From an uncultured Pelagibacteraceae bacterium (GTDB taxonomy: Bacteria > Pseudomonadota > Alphaproteobacteria > Pelagibacterales > Pelagibacteraceae), in assembly GCA_902595725.1 (NCBI GenBank), contig CACJRJ010000001.1, positions 16,455-80,454 of the forward strand: a stretch of 64,000 bases of DNA, written 5' to 3'. A program made the translations under genes and the position numbers. Below, one piece after another: positions 25,731 to 33,646 of the stretch. Within the stretch, counting starts at the first letter, position 1; each line of letters begins with the position of its first letter. The notes under the pieces were generated by a model. That model saw only the letters and a program-made list of their open reading frames with translations. It searched no databases and was not told where the DNA came from.

Positions 25731-27626
25731 ATGATTACTGGAATTATTACTTTTTTAGTTATTTTTGCAGTTATTGGCTCAATTCTTTATGGGCAAAGAT
25801 TAATAAAAACTGAAAAAAGTGATGCTGTTTTTGGAAATCCAGAAAGAGCAAAAGGAGGTGTGCATTGGGTTATAGTTGGATCTAGTTTTCTTTTATTATC
25901 ATGGCTTTACTATTCATGGGATATAGCAAAAGCATTTTATCCAAAATCTGCTAATGAACTTTGCCAAGTTGCTAAAGTTAACGAGTCTTTGTTATCTTTA
26001 AAATATCTTTTTCCAATCGAAGAAAGACAGCATAAAAGTACTGCTCTTATTAAACGTGAAAATATTAATATAGAAAATAAAATAATAATTATTCAAAATT
26101 CACCTGATTTAAAAGATAAAGATAAGGAATTATTTGTTAAATTACTTAACAAAACAAAAAGAACTATACCTTTATTAACTGATGAAAAACTTTTAGAAAC
26201 AGAAACAAAAATCAAAATTAAAGATTTAACAACTAGAATTACTTGGTTAACTGAAGACTTTCAAAAAGTAAGTTATCCTCCGATTAAAAGTATAGAAGAA
26301 GAAAATAAAAGAATAGAAGCTTTAAAAAAACAGCTAGGTTGGGGTGCAACAGGAATGGAAGTCCCTCCTCTTCCAGAAAGCAAAAGAGGATTAAAATTTC
26401 ATACTGCAGCTGAAGAATTAAACAAAATTAGTGATGAATTTTTTGCACTAAGAAATCATAATCCAGAATATCTAAGACTATTAGAAGAAATTAGAACAGA
26501 AATTAAAAATTATAAAGATGGGTTAGAAGATAGTCAGGAATTAGAAATGACTTTCATCAAGGAAATTAAAAAATTAGGACAAAGAATTGAATATGAAAGT
26601 GTTTTTCCTCCAAACGCTTTGGATGAAATGGAAAAATCAATTAGAGAATTTGATGTTGTCCAAAAAATTGAGCAAGGAAATTTAATTTATATAGATATGT
26701 TTTTGTTTCCTGCTGGAACTATTGTTGCAAGTGGACCAACTTGCGCGGAAGACGGTCCAGGAAGATGGCTACCAAAACCTTCTGATACATTTAGAATTTT
26801 TGGTGACCTTTTAAAACCAAGCGTTGGTTTTAAAATGATTCCAATGATTTGGTATGAAATGATGGGTGTTAACCGAATAGTCGGCTTTATGTTGCCCGAT
26901 TGGATAGCAGATCTTATGCCAGGAAAATATCCAGTTCATAGTGCAGATGGAACAGTAAAACCAAACTTTAAAAGTAAAGTATTGGATGTTGTAACGGGTG
27001 AGTTTGATGCATTTAAAATTCCAGTTCCAACAGGGCATATTTGGGATTCATTTTTAAGAGTATTTTTAGGATTAACACTTGGTATTATTTTTGGTGTTCC
27101 ATTAGGTCTGTTTATGGGCCTAAATAGGTTTGCTAAAGGATTTTTTGATCCACTAGTTGAGCTATACAGACCGGTTCCTCCTCTTGCTTGGGCTCCATTA
27201 GTTATTACTGTTTTTGGAATTGATAACTTAGGAAAAGTATTTTTATTATTTATGGTTTCATTTTCTATTATGATTATTTCAGCAAGGGCTGGTGCTTCAG
27301 GAACTCAACTTTCAAAAATTCATGCTGCCCATTCATTAGGTGCTTCTAGATGGCAAATATTAAGAGAAGTTATATTTCCTAATTCATTGCCAGAAATATT
27401 AACAGGTGTAAGGGTTGCTGTTGGTATGTGTTGGGGAACATTAGTTGCTGCTGAATTTTTAGCTGGTACATCAGGAATTGGATTTGTGGAAAATGTCGCA
27501 AGAAAATATATGCAATATGAAGTTATTTGGATAACTATATTCGTAATGGGAATGCTGGGACTATTATTCGACGTTACAATTAGAAAAATAATAGATAAAA
27601 CAATTCCATGGCGTGGAAAAGGTTAA
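25731..27626 (+). CDS. Taurine-type ABC permease with a large inserted domain
   Basis: A 631-residue permease, more than twice the usual 250-280 for TauC/SsuC. The C-terminal 200 residues (about 432-625) are a normal permease with EAA loop HAAHSLGASRWQILREVIFP at 531-550. The family's LPxP motif, normally right after the first helix, is at 347-352 (LPKPSD). Between the helices at 1-20 and 45-62 and that motif lies about 280 residues, rich in charged helices with coiled-coil character (about 105-320), probably periplasmic. A further insert spans about 365-430. The ORF is continuous, so it is not a misread fusion. Role of the insert unknown. Confidence 0.9.
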   Translation: MITGIITFLVIFAVIGSILYGQRLIKTEKSDAVFGNPERAKGGVHWVIVGSSFLLLSWLYYSWDIAKAFYPKSANELCQVAKVNESLLSLKYLFPIEERQHKSTALIKRENINIENKIIIIQNSPDLKDKDKELFVKLLNKTKRTIPLLTDEKLLETETKIKIKDLTTRITWLTEDFQKVSYPPIKSIEEENKRIEALKKQLGWGATGMEVPPLPESKRGLKFHTAAEELNKISDEFFALRNHNPEYLRLLEEIRTEIKNYKDGLEDSQELEMTFIKEIKKLGQRIEYESVFPPNALDEMEKSIREFDVVQKIEQGNLIYIDMFLFPAGTIVASGPTCAEDGPGRWLPKPSDTFRIFGDLLKPSVGFKMIPMIWYEMMGVNRIVGFMLPDWIADLMPGKYPVHSADGTVKPNFKSKVLDVVTGEFDAFKIPVPTGHIWDSFLRVFLGLTLGIIFGVPLGLFMGLNRFAKGFFDPLVELYRPVPPLAWAPLVITVFGIDNLGKVFLLFMVSFSIMIISARAGASGTQLSKIHAAHSLGASRWQILREVIFPNSLPEILTGVRVAVGMCWGTLVAAEFLAGTSGIGFVENVARKYMQYEVIWITIFVMGMLGLLFDVTIRKIIDKTIPWRGKG

Positions 27627-28669
27627 TATTTTTATTTTTTTTTCTAACTTCAATTGCTGAAGCTAAAGAATTTAACCTAAAAAAAATTATTTCATTAGAA
27701 GAACCTTGGGGCTCCACTTTTATAAGTGATACAGAATTATTAATTACTGAAAAAACAGGTAAAATAAAATTATTAAATATAACTAATAATAATATTAGTG
27801 AGATAGATCACGACTTAAAAGTATTAAATTATGGTCAAGGTGGACTCTTAGATATAATATTTCATAATAATTATGTATGGGTATCCTATACCGAACAAAG
27901 AGAAAACTGGGAAACAAGCACATCAATAGCTAGAGGATTATTTGATAGAAATAAAATAAATTTTAAAAATATTTTTCAAGCTTCTCCTCCAATCGACTCT
28001 CCATATCATTTTGGATCTAGACTGGCTATTAAAGATGATTATTTATTTGCTTCACTAGGTGAAAGAGGACAAGGTATGATTGCTCAAGATGAAACAAAAC
28101 ACCCTGGAAGCATAATTAGAATTCATTTGGATGGAAGTATTCCAAATGATAACCCAAAATTTAAAGATAAAAAAAAATGGCTTCCTGAGATTTATCAAAT
28201 CGGTGTAAGAAATCCTCAAGGCTTAACATTGTCACCTTTTGATGGAAAAATTTATATTAGTAATCATGGTGCTAAAGGTGGTGATTGGTTTGGTGAAGTT
28301 AAAGAAGGAGAAAATTATGGTTGGAAAATATTAGGATGGGGTGGCACAAACTATAGTGGTACAAAAATTGGTCCTAAATGGAAACCAGGTTTTACCAAAG
28401 CAATTCAATATTGGGTACCTTCTATCGCAATAAGCGCAATTACTATTTACAAAGGTGAAGAATTTAAAGAATGGAATGGTCATGCCCTTATCACTTCCTT
28501 AAAAGATAAGTCGTTGAGAAAACTTAATTTTTCTGACAAAAAAAATGTTAAAGAAGATATTGTTTTCAAGAATAAAATTGGAAGAATAAGGGATATACAA
28601 ATACATCCGAGTACTGGTAAGATATACTTTTTAAGTCATAATGCGCTATGGTTAATGGAAAAAAACTAA
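27608..28669 (+). CDS. PQQ-type aldose (glucose/sorbosone) dehydrogenase family protein
   Basis: A 353-residue six-bladed beta-propeller protein with an N-terminal signal peptide (about residues 1-19, cleaved after AEA). GQGGLLDI, the IYQIGVRNPQGLTLSP segment, IYISNHGAKGGDWFGEV and ENYGWKILGWG match the GSDH/YliI family of soluble quinoprotein sugar dehydrogenases. It probably oxidises a sugar or polyol in the periplasm. The start overlaps the end of the permease gene by 19 bases, so the gene belongs to that operon. No PQQ biosynthesis genes are seen in the window. Confidence 0.85.
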   Translation: MAWKRLIFLFFFLTSIAEAKEFNLKKIISLEEPWGSTFISDTELLITEKTGKIKLLNITNNNISEIDHDLKVLNYGQGGLLDIIFHNNYVWVSYTEQRENWETSTSIARGLFDRNKINFKNIFQASPPIDSPYHFGSRLAIKDDYLFASLGERGQGMIAQDETKHPGSIIRIHLDGSIPNDNPKFKDKKKWLPEIYQIGVRNPQGLTLSPFDGKIYISNHGAKGGDWFGEVKEGENYGWKILGWGGTNYSGTKIGPKWKPGFTKAIQYWVPSIAISAITIYKGEEFKEWNGHALITSLKDKSLRKLNFSDKKNVKEDIVFKNKIGRIRDIQIHPSTGKIYFLSHNALWLMEKN

Positions 28670-29655
28670 ATCAGATAATAATAAAAATTTTAAAAAAAAA
28701 TGGTTTAAATACAAACCATGCAACGATTTGTTCAAAAGCATTAATAAATGCTGAACTAGTTGGTGCTCATTCTCACGGGTTATCAAGATTAAAAATGTAT
28801 TGTGAAAGGATTCAAAAAAAAGTCATTAATCCAAAACCAAAAATTAAAATTAAAAAAATTTCTCAATCTATTTCTAAGATTGATGCAAATAATAGCATTG
28901 GATTTGTAGCTGCTGATATTGGAATAAAACAAGCAATTAAAAATGCAAAAAAAACAGGAATAGGATTAGTTGGAATAAAAAATAGTGGTCACTACGGTTT
29001 ATCAGGTTATTACGCAGAACAAGCTGTTAAGAAAAATTTAATTGTTTTTTGTTTTACAAATGCTCCACCTGCGATAGCTCCTCATGGAGCAAGAAAAAGT
29101 TTATTTGGAACAAATCCAATATGTTTTGGAACTCCTACTTCATCTAAAGTTCCTTTTATTTTAGACACTTCTGTTTCAGTAATTAATAGGGGTAAAATAA
29201 GAGTTGCTGCAAGAAATGGAAAAAAAATACCAAAGGGAGTTGCTTTAGATAAATTTGGTAAAGCAACTACAAATGCAAAAAAAGCATTGGCAGGTGTTCA
29301 GTTACCAATAGCAGGTTTTAGAGGTTCAGGACTTGCATGGATGGTTGATATATTAAGTGGTGTTTTTACTGGAGGAAATCATGGAGGAAAAGTAAAAGAT
29401 CCTTTTGATGATTTTTCAGGCCCACAAAATATTGGACACTTGTTTTTTGTAATGAAACCAAATCTTTTTGTTGGAAATTATAGTGAAAGAATAAAAGAAA
29501 ATATTAAAAGAATAAAAAGATTGCCTAAAATAAAAGGTGTAAAAGAAATTTTATATCCTGGTCAAAGCAAACAAAAAAGATATAAAAAAAATCTTAATAA
29601 AAAAATTAATATTGCAGCAAATATTGCTGAAGATCTTAAAAAATTAAATGCTTAA
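28648..29655 (+). CDS. Ldh_2-family malate/lactate/sulfolactate-type dehydrogenase
   Basis: A 335-residue NAD(P)-dependent oxidoreductase. GAHSHGLSRLKMY and NSGHYGLSGYYAEQA (the catalytic histidine) and APHGARKSLFGTNPICFGTP are signatures of the Ldh_2/MDH2 family, which includes malate, ureidoglycolate, 2,3-diketogulonate and (R)-sulfolactate dehydrogenases. It overlaps the upstream sugar dehydrogenase gene by 22 bases and the downstream dhaL-like gene by 8. The sulfonate-rich setting makes a sulfolactate role imaginable, but the sequence alone does not decide. Confidence 0.87.
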   Translation: MVNGKKLNQIIIKILKKNGLNTNHATICSKALINAELVGAHSHGLSRLKMYCERIQKKVINPKPKIKIKKISQSISKIDANNSIGFVAADIGIKQAIKNAKKTGIGLVGIKNSGHYGLSGYYAEQAVKKNLIVFCFTNAPPAIAPHGARKSLFGTNPICFGTPTSSKVPFILDTSVSVINRGKIRVAARNGKKIPKGVALDKFGKATTNAKKALAGVQLPIAGFRGSGLAWMVDILSGVFTGGNHGGKVKDPFDDFSGPQNIGHLFFVMKPNLFVGNYSERIKENIKRIKRLPKIKGVKEILYPGQSKQKRYKKNLNKKINIAANIAEDLKKLNA

Positions 29656-30235
29656 TAAAAAAGTTCTAACCAATATTTTTAAAAAATTGTTGGAAGAAGC
29701 AAAAAATTCTTATAATGATTTCAATTCTGCTGATGGAAAAATAGGAGATGGTGATTTAGGTGTTACAATCTTGCACGGTTTAAAAGAAGTAAATAATAAT
29801 ATTAGTAAATTCAGTGATGACATGGGAGCAAATTTTATGCTTTGTTCTCAAGCTTTTGTTAAAAAATCTGGTTCTAGTTTTGGTACTTTAATTGCTTTTT
29901 CTTTTATGAATATTTCAAAAAATCTAAAAGGAAAATCCGAATGTAACCATGAAGATATCATAGCTATTTTTGAAACTGCTTTAAAAACAATACTTGAAAG
30001 AGGAAAAACTAATCTTGGAGATAAAACTATTGCAGATAGTTTAGATTTAATAATTAAAAATCTTAAAGATAATCAAAATTACTCTGAAGTATTTAAATCA
30101 TCAACAAAACAAGCTTTAGAAAATTTTAAAGGTAAAAAAATTAAGATTGGTAGAGCTCGAATGTTTGAAGATAAAACAAAAGACTTGGATGACCCTGGAA
30201 TGTTTGCTTTAAGCAGGTTATCTTCAATATTTTAA
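29648..30235 (+). CDS. DhaL-like kinase subunit (ATP-binding)
   Basis: A 195-residue helical-barrel protein of the DhaL family. The ADP/magnesium motif is SADGKIGDGDLGVTI near residues 28-42; the common form ends GDGDHG, so histidine is replaced by leucine. FVKKSGSSFGTL and RARMFEDKTKDLDDPGM are further matches. It should donate phosphate to a keto-sugar held by a DhaK partner. The likely partner lies about 4.6 kb away at 34827. No DhaM phosphotransferase gene is near, so direct ATP use is probable. Substrate may be a keto-sugar other than dihydroxyacetone. Confidence 0.85.
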   Translation: MLNKKVLTNIFKKLLEEAKNSYNDFNSADGKIGDGDLGVTILHGLKEVNNNISKFSDDMGANFMLCSQAFVKKSGSSFGTLIAFSFMNISKNLKGKSECNHEDIIAIFETALKTILERGKTNLGDKTIADSLDLIIKNLKDNQNYSEVFKSSTKQALENFKGKKIKIGRARMFEDKTKDLDDPGMFALSRLSSIF

Positions 30236-30729
30236 GGTTTGTTAATTTTAGCTATCATTCCGTCTTCATAGTGACCTGGTACATTACATGCGGCTTCGAG
30301 ATTTGTATCGGTACTAAATTTCCATATTAATTCTGCACTCTGGTTTGGTTCTAATAAAACACTATTAGAATGAGAGTGACTCATTGAATGGTCTTTTTTT
30401 GCCATTTCTTTCATTTTTTTCATATCTATTTTATCAGCTAATAAAATTTGATTTTCTACCATCTTCATCATTTCTAGCTGGTGTTCAATGTGCATTTCTT
30501 TAGTAGCAATATTAAACTCATGAACTAGTTCTCCATAGTTACTAATAACAAATTTAACTGTTTCGCCTTTTTTTATTTTTATTTCATTGGGTTCAAAATA
30601 ATTATCATACATTTTTATTTCAATAGTACTGTCAACTTCTGATAATTTTCCTTTCTCACCTATCATCTTTATTGATGATGCAAATAAAATGTTTGGAATT
30701 ATAAAAAATATTAGGATTAATTTTTTCAT
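30232..30729 (-). CDS. Periplasmic cupredoxin with His/Met-rich insert
   Basis: A 165-residue exported protein (signal peptide about 1-17). The plastocyanin-like fold shows copper-ligand candidates in LVHEFNI and ACNVPGHYEDGM (His, Cys, His, Met order). Between them lies an insert of about 45 residues rich in Met, His and Lys, with DHSMSHSHSNS near its end, which could bind extra copper. Such proteins act in copper handling or electron transfer. Its stop is interlocked with that of the DhaL-like gene (TTAA 30232-30235), and MsrB lies just upstream. Confidence 0.82.
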   Translation of the reverse strand: MKKLILIFFIIPNILFASSIKMIGEKGKLSEVDSTIEIKMYDNYFEPNEIKIKKGETVKFVISNYGELVHEFNIATKEMHIEHQLEMMKMVENQILLADKIDMKKMKEMAKKDHSMSHSHSNSVLLEPNQSAELIWKFSTDTNLEAACNVPGHYEDGMIAKINKP

Positions 30730-30730
30730 A

Positions 30731-31185
30731 TTAATTTGTTGGTTTAAAAATTAAACAAAGGCCATTATTACAAAATCTCATACCATTTTCACCAGGACCA
30801 TCTTCAAATACATGTCCATGATGTGCTCCACATTTTGCACAATGGTATTCAACTCTTTTCATTCCAAAAGAGTAATCAATTTTAGTATTAAATGCGCCAG
30901 GAAGAGACTCGGTAAAAGATGGCCATCCTGTTCCACTATCATATTTTGAATTAGAACTGAATAATTTAGCATCACAATTGGCACAGTGATAAAAACCATC
31001 TCTCTTTTCATGAAGCAAAGAACTGGTAAATGGACGTTCAGTACCTTCATTAAAAAGTATATGTTTTTGTTGTTCTGTTAAATTTTGATTTATTATTTTT
31101 TTGTAGCTGAGTATAAAAATTTATATGGAAATAATATTAGTGAAATTAATGATGCGCTGAATAATTTTAAAAAGTTCCTTTTCAT
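30731..31185 (-). pseudogene. msrB: Exported methionine-R-sulfoxide reductase (msrB) with apparent single-base frameshift
   Basis: The intact part has all MsrB marks: zinc pairs CANC and CAKC, FDSGTGWPSF-like KYDSGTGWPSF, HCAKCGAHHGHVF and catalytic RFCNNG. The long ORF alone would begin at a TTG (31018), yet conserved MsrB sequence (LTEQQ, EGTERPFT) continues in frame upstream to about 31095 without any ATG. In the neighbouring frame an ATG at 31185 encodes a signal peptide, MKRNFLKLFSASLISLIL and on to YSATKK, and stops at a seven-base T run (31096-31102, A on the coding strand). One extra base there joins both parts into about 150 residues. Real mutation, slippage or sequencing error are all possible. 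Confidence 0.85.
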
Positions 31186-31260
31186 AAGATTACATTATGA
31201 ATTTTAAAATAGATTACAATGAGCCCCATTGACACAAGTTAATTTTTATATATTTAATTT

Positions 31261-31734
31261 ATGAATATGAATTTAAAGGGAAATAATAAAGCACCTAATT
31301 TTAAACTTGCCAGTACAGATGGAAATATTTTTGAATTAAATAAAGTTAAAAAGAAGAATATAATTTTATACTTTTATCCAAAAGATGATACGCCTGGGTG
31401 CACAATAGAGTCTAAAGATTTTAGCAAGTTAAATAGTTTAATTAATAAGAATAAAACTATCGTTCTTGGTATTTCAAAAGATAGTATCGAAAGTCATTTA
31501 AAATTTAAAAAAAAATATAAATTGAAATTTGATTTACTGTCTGATGAAAAAAAAGAAGTAATAAAAAAATATGGTGTTTGGGGCAAAAAATCTTTTTTAG
31601 GTAAAGAATTTATGGGAATAAGAAGGACTACATTTTTGATTAATTCTAAGGGAAAAATTCACAAAATTTGGAATAATGTTAGAGTTAAAGATCATGCTAA
31701 AGAAGTTTTTGAAGAGTTAAAAAACTTAAATTAA
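31261..31734 (+). CDS. PrxQ/Bcp-type peroxiredoxin
   Basis: A 157-residue AhpC/TSA-family peroxidase. The peroxidatic cysteine is in TPGCTIESKDF; the resolving cysteine found five residues later in E. coli Bcp is absent (lysine/serine here), so it may be a one-cysteine form or use another partner. FYPKDDTPGC and GISKDSIESHLKF match the PrxQ group. It reduces peroxides in the cytoplasm with thioredoxin-like donors. Divergent from the msrB locus, giving an oxidative-damage pair. Confidence 0.9.
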   Translation: MNMNLKGNNKAPNFKLASTDGNIFELNKVKKKNIILYFYPKDDTPGCTIESKDFSKLNSLINKNKTIVLGISKDSIESHLKFKKKYKLKFDLLSDEKKEVIKKYGVWGKKSFLGKEFMGIRRTTFLINSKGKIHKIWNNVRVKDHAKEVFEELKNLN

Positions 31735-31737
31735 ATT

Positions 31738-32310
31738 TTATTTTTTCCAATCAATACTAAACATTGATTCATTTCGTCTTAAAGGAGGGAGTGTAAAAGG
31801 ACTATTATAAGTTGCCCTGATAGCAAAACCTTTTATAGAAATATTATCTTCCAAAAGTTTTTGCTTAAGAATTTTATTATGTTTATCAAAATTTTTATCA
31901 GATGATCTTCCTGAAAATTCTATTACTGCAAAATAACCTTCTGAAATTGTTGTAATTTCAATATCAGGATTGTTTGGTATAGGGGTAGTTTCTTTATTAA
32001 ATTTTGAAGGGAGGTAGAACTGCATAAACATTTGATCATCTTTTTTTGTTTGGGTAACTGGAACTGTCATTGCTATTTTTTGTGAGTTTTTATTTTCTCC
32101 AGAAATATATTTAAAAAGTTTTCGAAAACTATTATTATCTCCATTGTTTGGTACTTGAACTATTAATCGATCTGAATAATAACGAATTTCATAAATATCG
32201 TTTTTTTGTACTACATTGTAAGTTGCTTCTTCATTTGCCATCGTTGTAGAGTACGAGAAAAGAAAAATTAGGCAAACTATAAAATTAACTTTTGATATTA
32301 ATTTTTTCAC
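31738..32310 (-). CDS. SOUL-family heme-binding protein
   Basis: A 190-residue exported protein (signal peptide about 1-25, cleaved after TMA). YEIRYYSDRLIVQV, the KIAMTVPVTQ segment and FAIRATYNSPFTLPPLRRNE are characteristic of SOUL heme-binding proteins. The likely role is heme or tetrapyrrole binding in the periplasm. GTG is the start; its G is shared with the stop of the upstream 60-residue gene, implying translational coupling. Confidence 0.85.
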   Translation of the reverse strand: MKKLISKVNFIVCLIFLFSYSTTMANEEATYNVVQKNDIYEIRYYSDRLIVQVPNNGDNNSFRKLFKYISGENKNSQKIAMTVPVTQTKKDDQMFMQFYLPSKFNKETTPIPNNPDIEITTISEGYFAVIEFSGRSSDKNFDKHNKILKQKLLEDNISIKGFAIRATYNSPFTLPPLRRNESMFSIDWKK

Positions 32311-32492
32311 TACTCTCTATTTTGTTCGTCTTTTTTTTCAAAGTAAAATAGACAAATCAAAAACAATACTGTCCACACAACTCCTGCCATAGCCTTAGAC
32401 AATGATGTTTCAGCACCCCATAAATCAAGAAATAAAGCGCCTATAATAATGCCGATTGCGTAAATTACTATTACCACTGTGCTTAAATTCAT
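32310..32492 (-). CDS. Small two-helix membrane protein
   Basis: A 60-residue protein with two hydrophobic segments (about 4-24 and 32-50) and a charged C-terminal tail (EKKDEQNRE). No family recognised. It sits between a 45-residue membrane peptide gene, whose TGA overlaps its ATG, and the SOUL gene, whose GTG overlaps its TAG, so all three look translationally coupled. Confidence 0.65.
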   Translation of the reverse strand: MNLSTVVIVIYAIGIIIGALFLDLWGAETSLSKAMAGVVWTVLFLICLFYFEKKDEQNRE

Positions 32493-32626
32493 TTATTTTC
32501 CTCTTCATTTTTTTCTTTTTGATTTTCTTCTTTGTATTTTTTTCCTCTAATCACTGCTGAAACTCCCATATAAATTACATATCCAATGATTAATAAAGAT
32601 ATTGTAATAAAAATTATTTTTTGCAT
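32489..32626 (-). CDS. Tiny single-helix membrane peptide
   Basis: A 45-residue ORF starting MQKIIFITISLLIIGYVIYM: one membrane helix (about 3-22) followed by a very charged tail made of Lys, Glu, Asn and Gln. Its TGA overlaps the ATG of the next small membrane gene in the classic ATGA arrangement, which supports real translation. No family recognised; possibly a small accessory subunit of a membrane complex. Confidence 0.55.
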   Translation of the reverse strand: MQKIIFITISLLIIGYVIYMGVSAVIRGKKYKEENQKEKNEEENK

Positions 32627-32656
32627 TTAAATATTTTCAATTTTTTTAATAACATT

Positions 32657-33646
32657 TTAGATTTTAGAAATCCATTTTTTCTTTTCCATATCATTTAAAA
32701 AAGAGGATTTAAACGAATTAACAAGTAACGTTTTTACTTGTTCATAGGAAAGATCCAGGGCTGCTTGTGTTTCAGTCAAATTTTTATTTAAATAACCACC
32801 AAAATAAGCAGGATCATCTGAATTCACCATGACCATTAATTTTTTATCTAACATTTTTTTTAAGTTGTGATCTTCTAATTTATTGAAAACTTTTAATTTT
32901 ACATTTGAAAGAGGACATACTGTTAAAGGAATTTGGCTTTCTGACAAAATTTCAACCAGTTTGTCATCCTTAAGACATTGAACTCCATGGTCAATTCTAT
33001 GAACATTTAAAAAATTTAAGGCTTCCCAAATATATTCTGGTGGCCCCTCTTCGCCTGCGTGAGCTACTGTTATAAATTCATTTTCTAACGCTTTTTTAAA
33101 TAAATTTTTAAATTTTTTAGGTGGATTGCCTGTCTCTGATGAATCTAATCCAACTCCAAATATCTTATCTTTATGTGCCAGCGCTTTATCTAATATTTTA
33201 AAACACTCATCTTCACTTAAATGTCTTAAAAAACACATTATTATTTTAAAACTTAAACCAAATTCTTTTTCAGCTTTCTTTAAAGCATTAAAAATTCCAT
33301 TTATAACAATATCAAAATCAATTCCTCTATCTGTATGAGTTTGTGGATCAAAGAAGATTTCAGTATGTACAATGTTTTCTTCTCTACATTTTAATATGTA
33401 AGCCCATGTAAGATCGAAAAAATCCTGTTCTTTTATTAGTACTTTAGCCCCCTCATAATAAATTTTTAAAAAAGAGTCTAAATTACTAAAATTATATGCT
33501 TTTTTTACATCATCGACATTTTTAAATGGAATATCAATATTGTTTCTTTTTGCTAAAGAAAACATAAGTTCAGGTTCCAACGTTCCTTCAATGTGTAAAT
33601 GTAATTCAGCTTTTGGTGATTTTTTTATAAATTCTTCCAAAATCAT
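32657..33646 (-). CDS. Adenine deaminase (adenosine deaminase superfamily)
   Basis: A 329-residue metal-dependent deaminase. HLHIEGTLEPELMF near residues 16-29 has the zinc HxH pair; HAGEEGPPEYIW and RIDHGVQC hold the catalytic Glu and His region, and VNSDDPAYFGG the final aspartates. The segment TEIFFDPQTHTDRGI is as remembered for the adenine deaminase (Aah1-like) branch rather than true adenosine deaminase. It would convert adenine to hypoxanthine and ammonium, competing with Apt for adenine. It overlaps the epoxide hydrolase gene by 4 bases. Confidence 0.85.
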   Translation of the reverse strand: MILEEFIKKSPKAELHLHIEGTLEPELMFSLAKRNNIDIPFKNVDDVKKAYNFSNLDSFLKIYYEGAKVLIKEQDFFDLTWAYILKCREENIVHTEIFFDPQTHTDRGIDFDIVINGIFNALKKAEKEFGLSFKIIMCFLRHLSEDECFKILDKALAHKDKIFGVGLDSSETGNPPKKFKNLFKKALENEFITVAHAGEEGPPEYIWEALNFLNVHRIDHGVQCLKDDKLVEILSESQIPLTVCPLSNVKLKVFNKLEDHNLKKMLDKKLMVMVNSDDPAYFGGYLNKNLTETQAALDLSYEQVKTLLVNSFKSSFLNDMEKKKWISKI

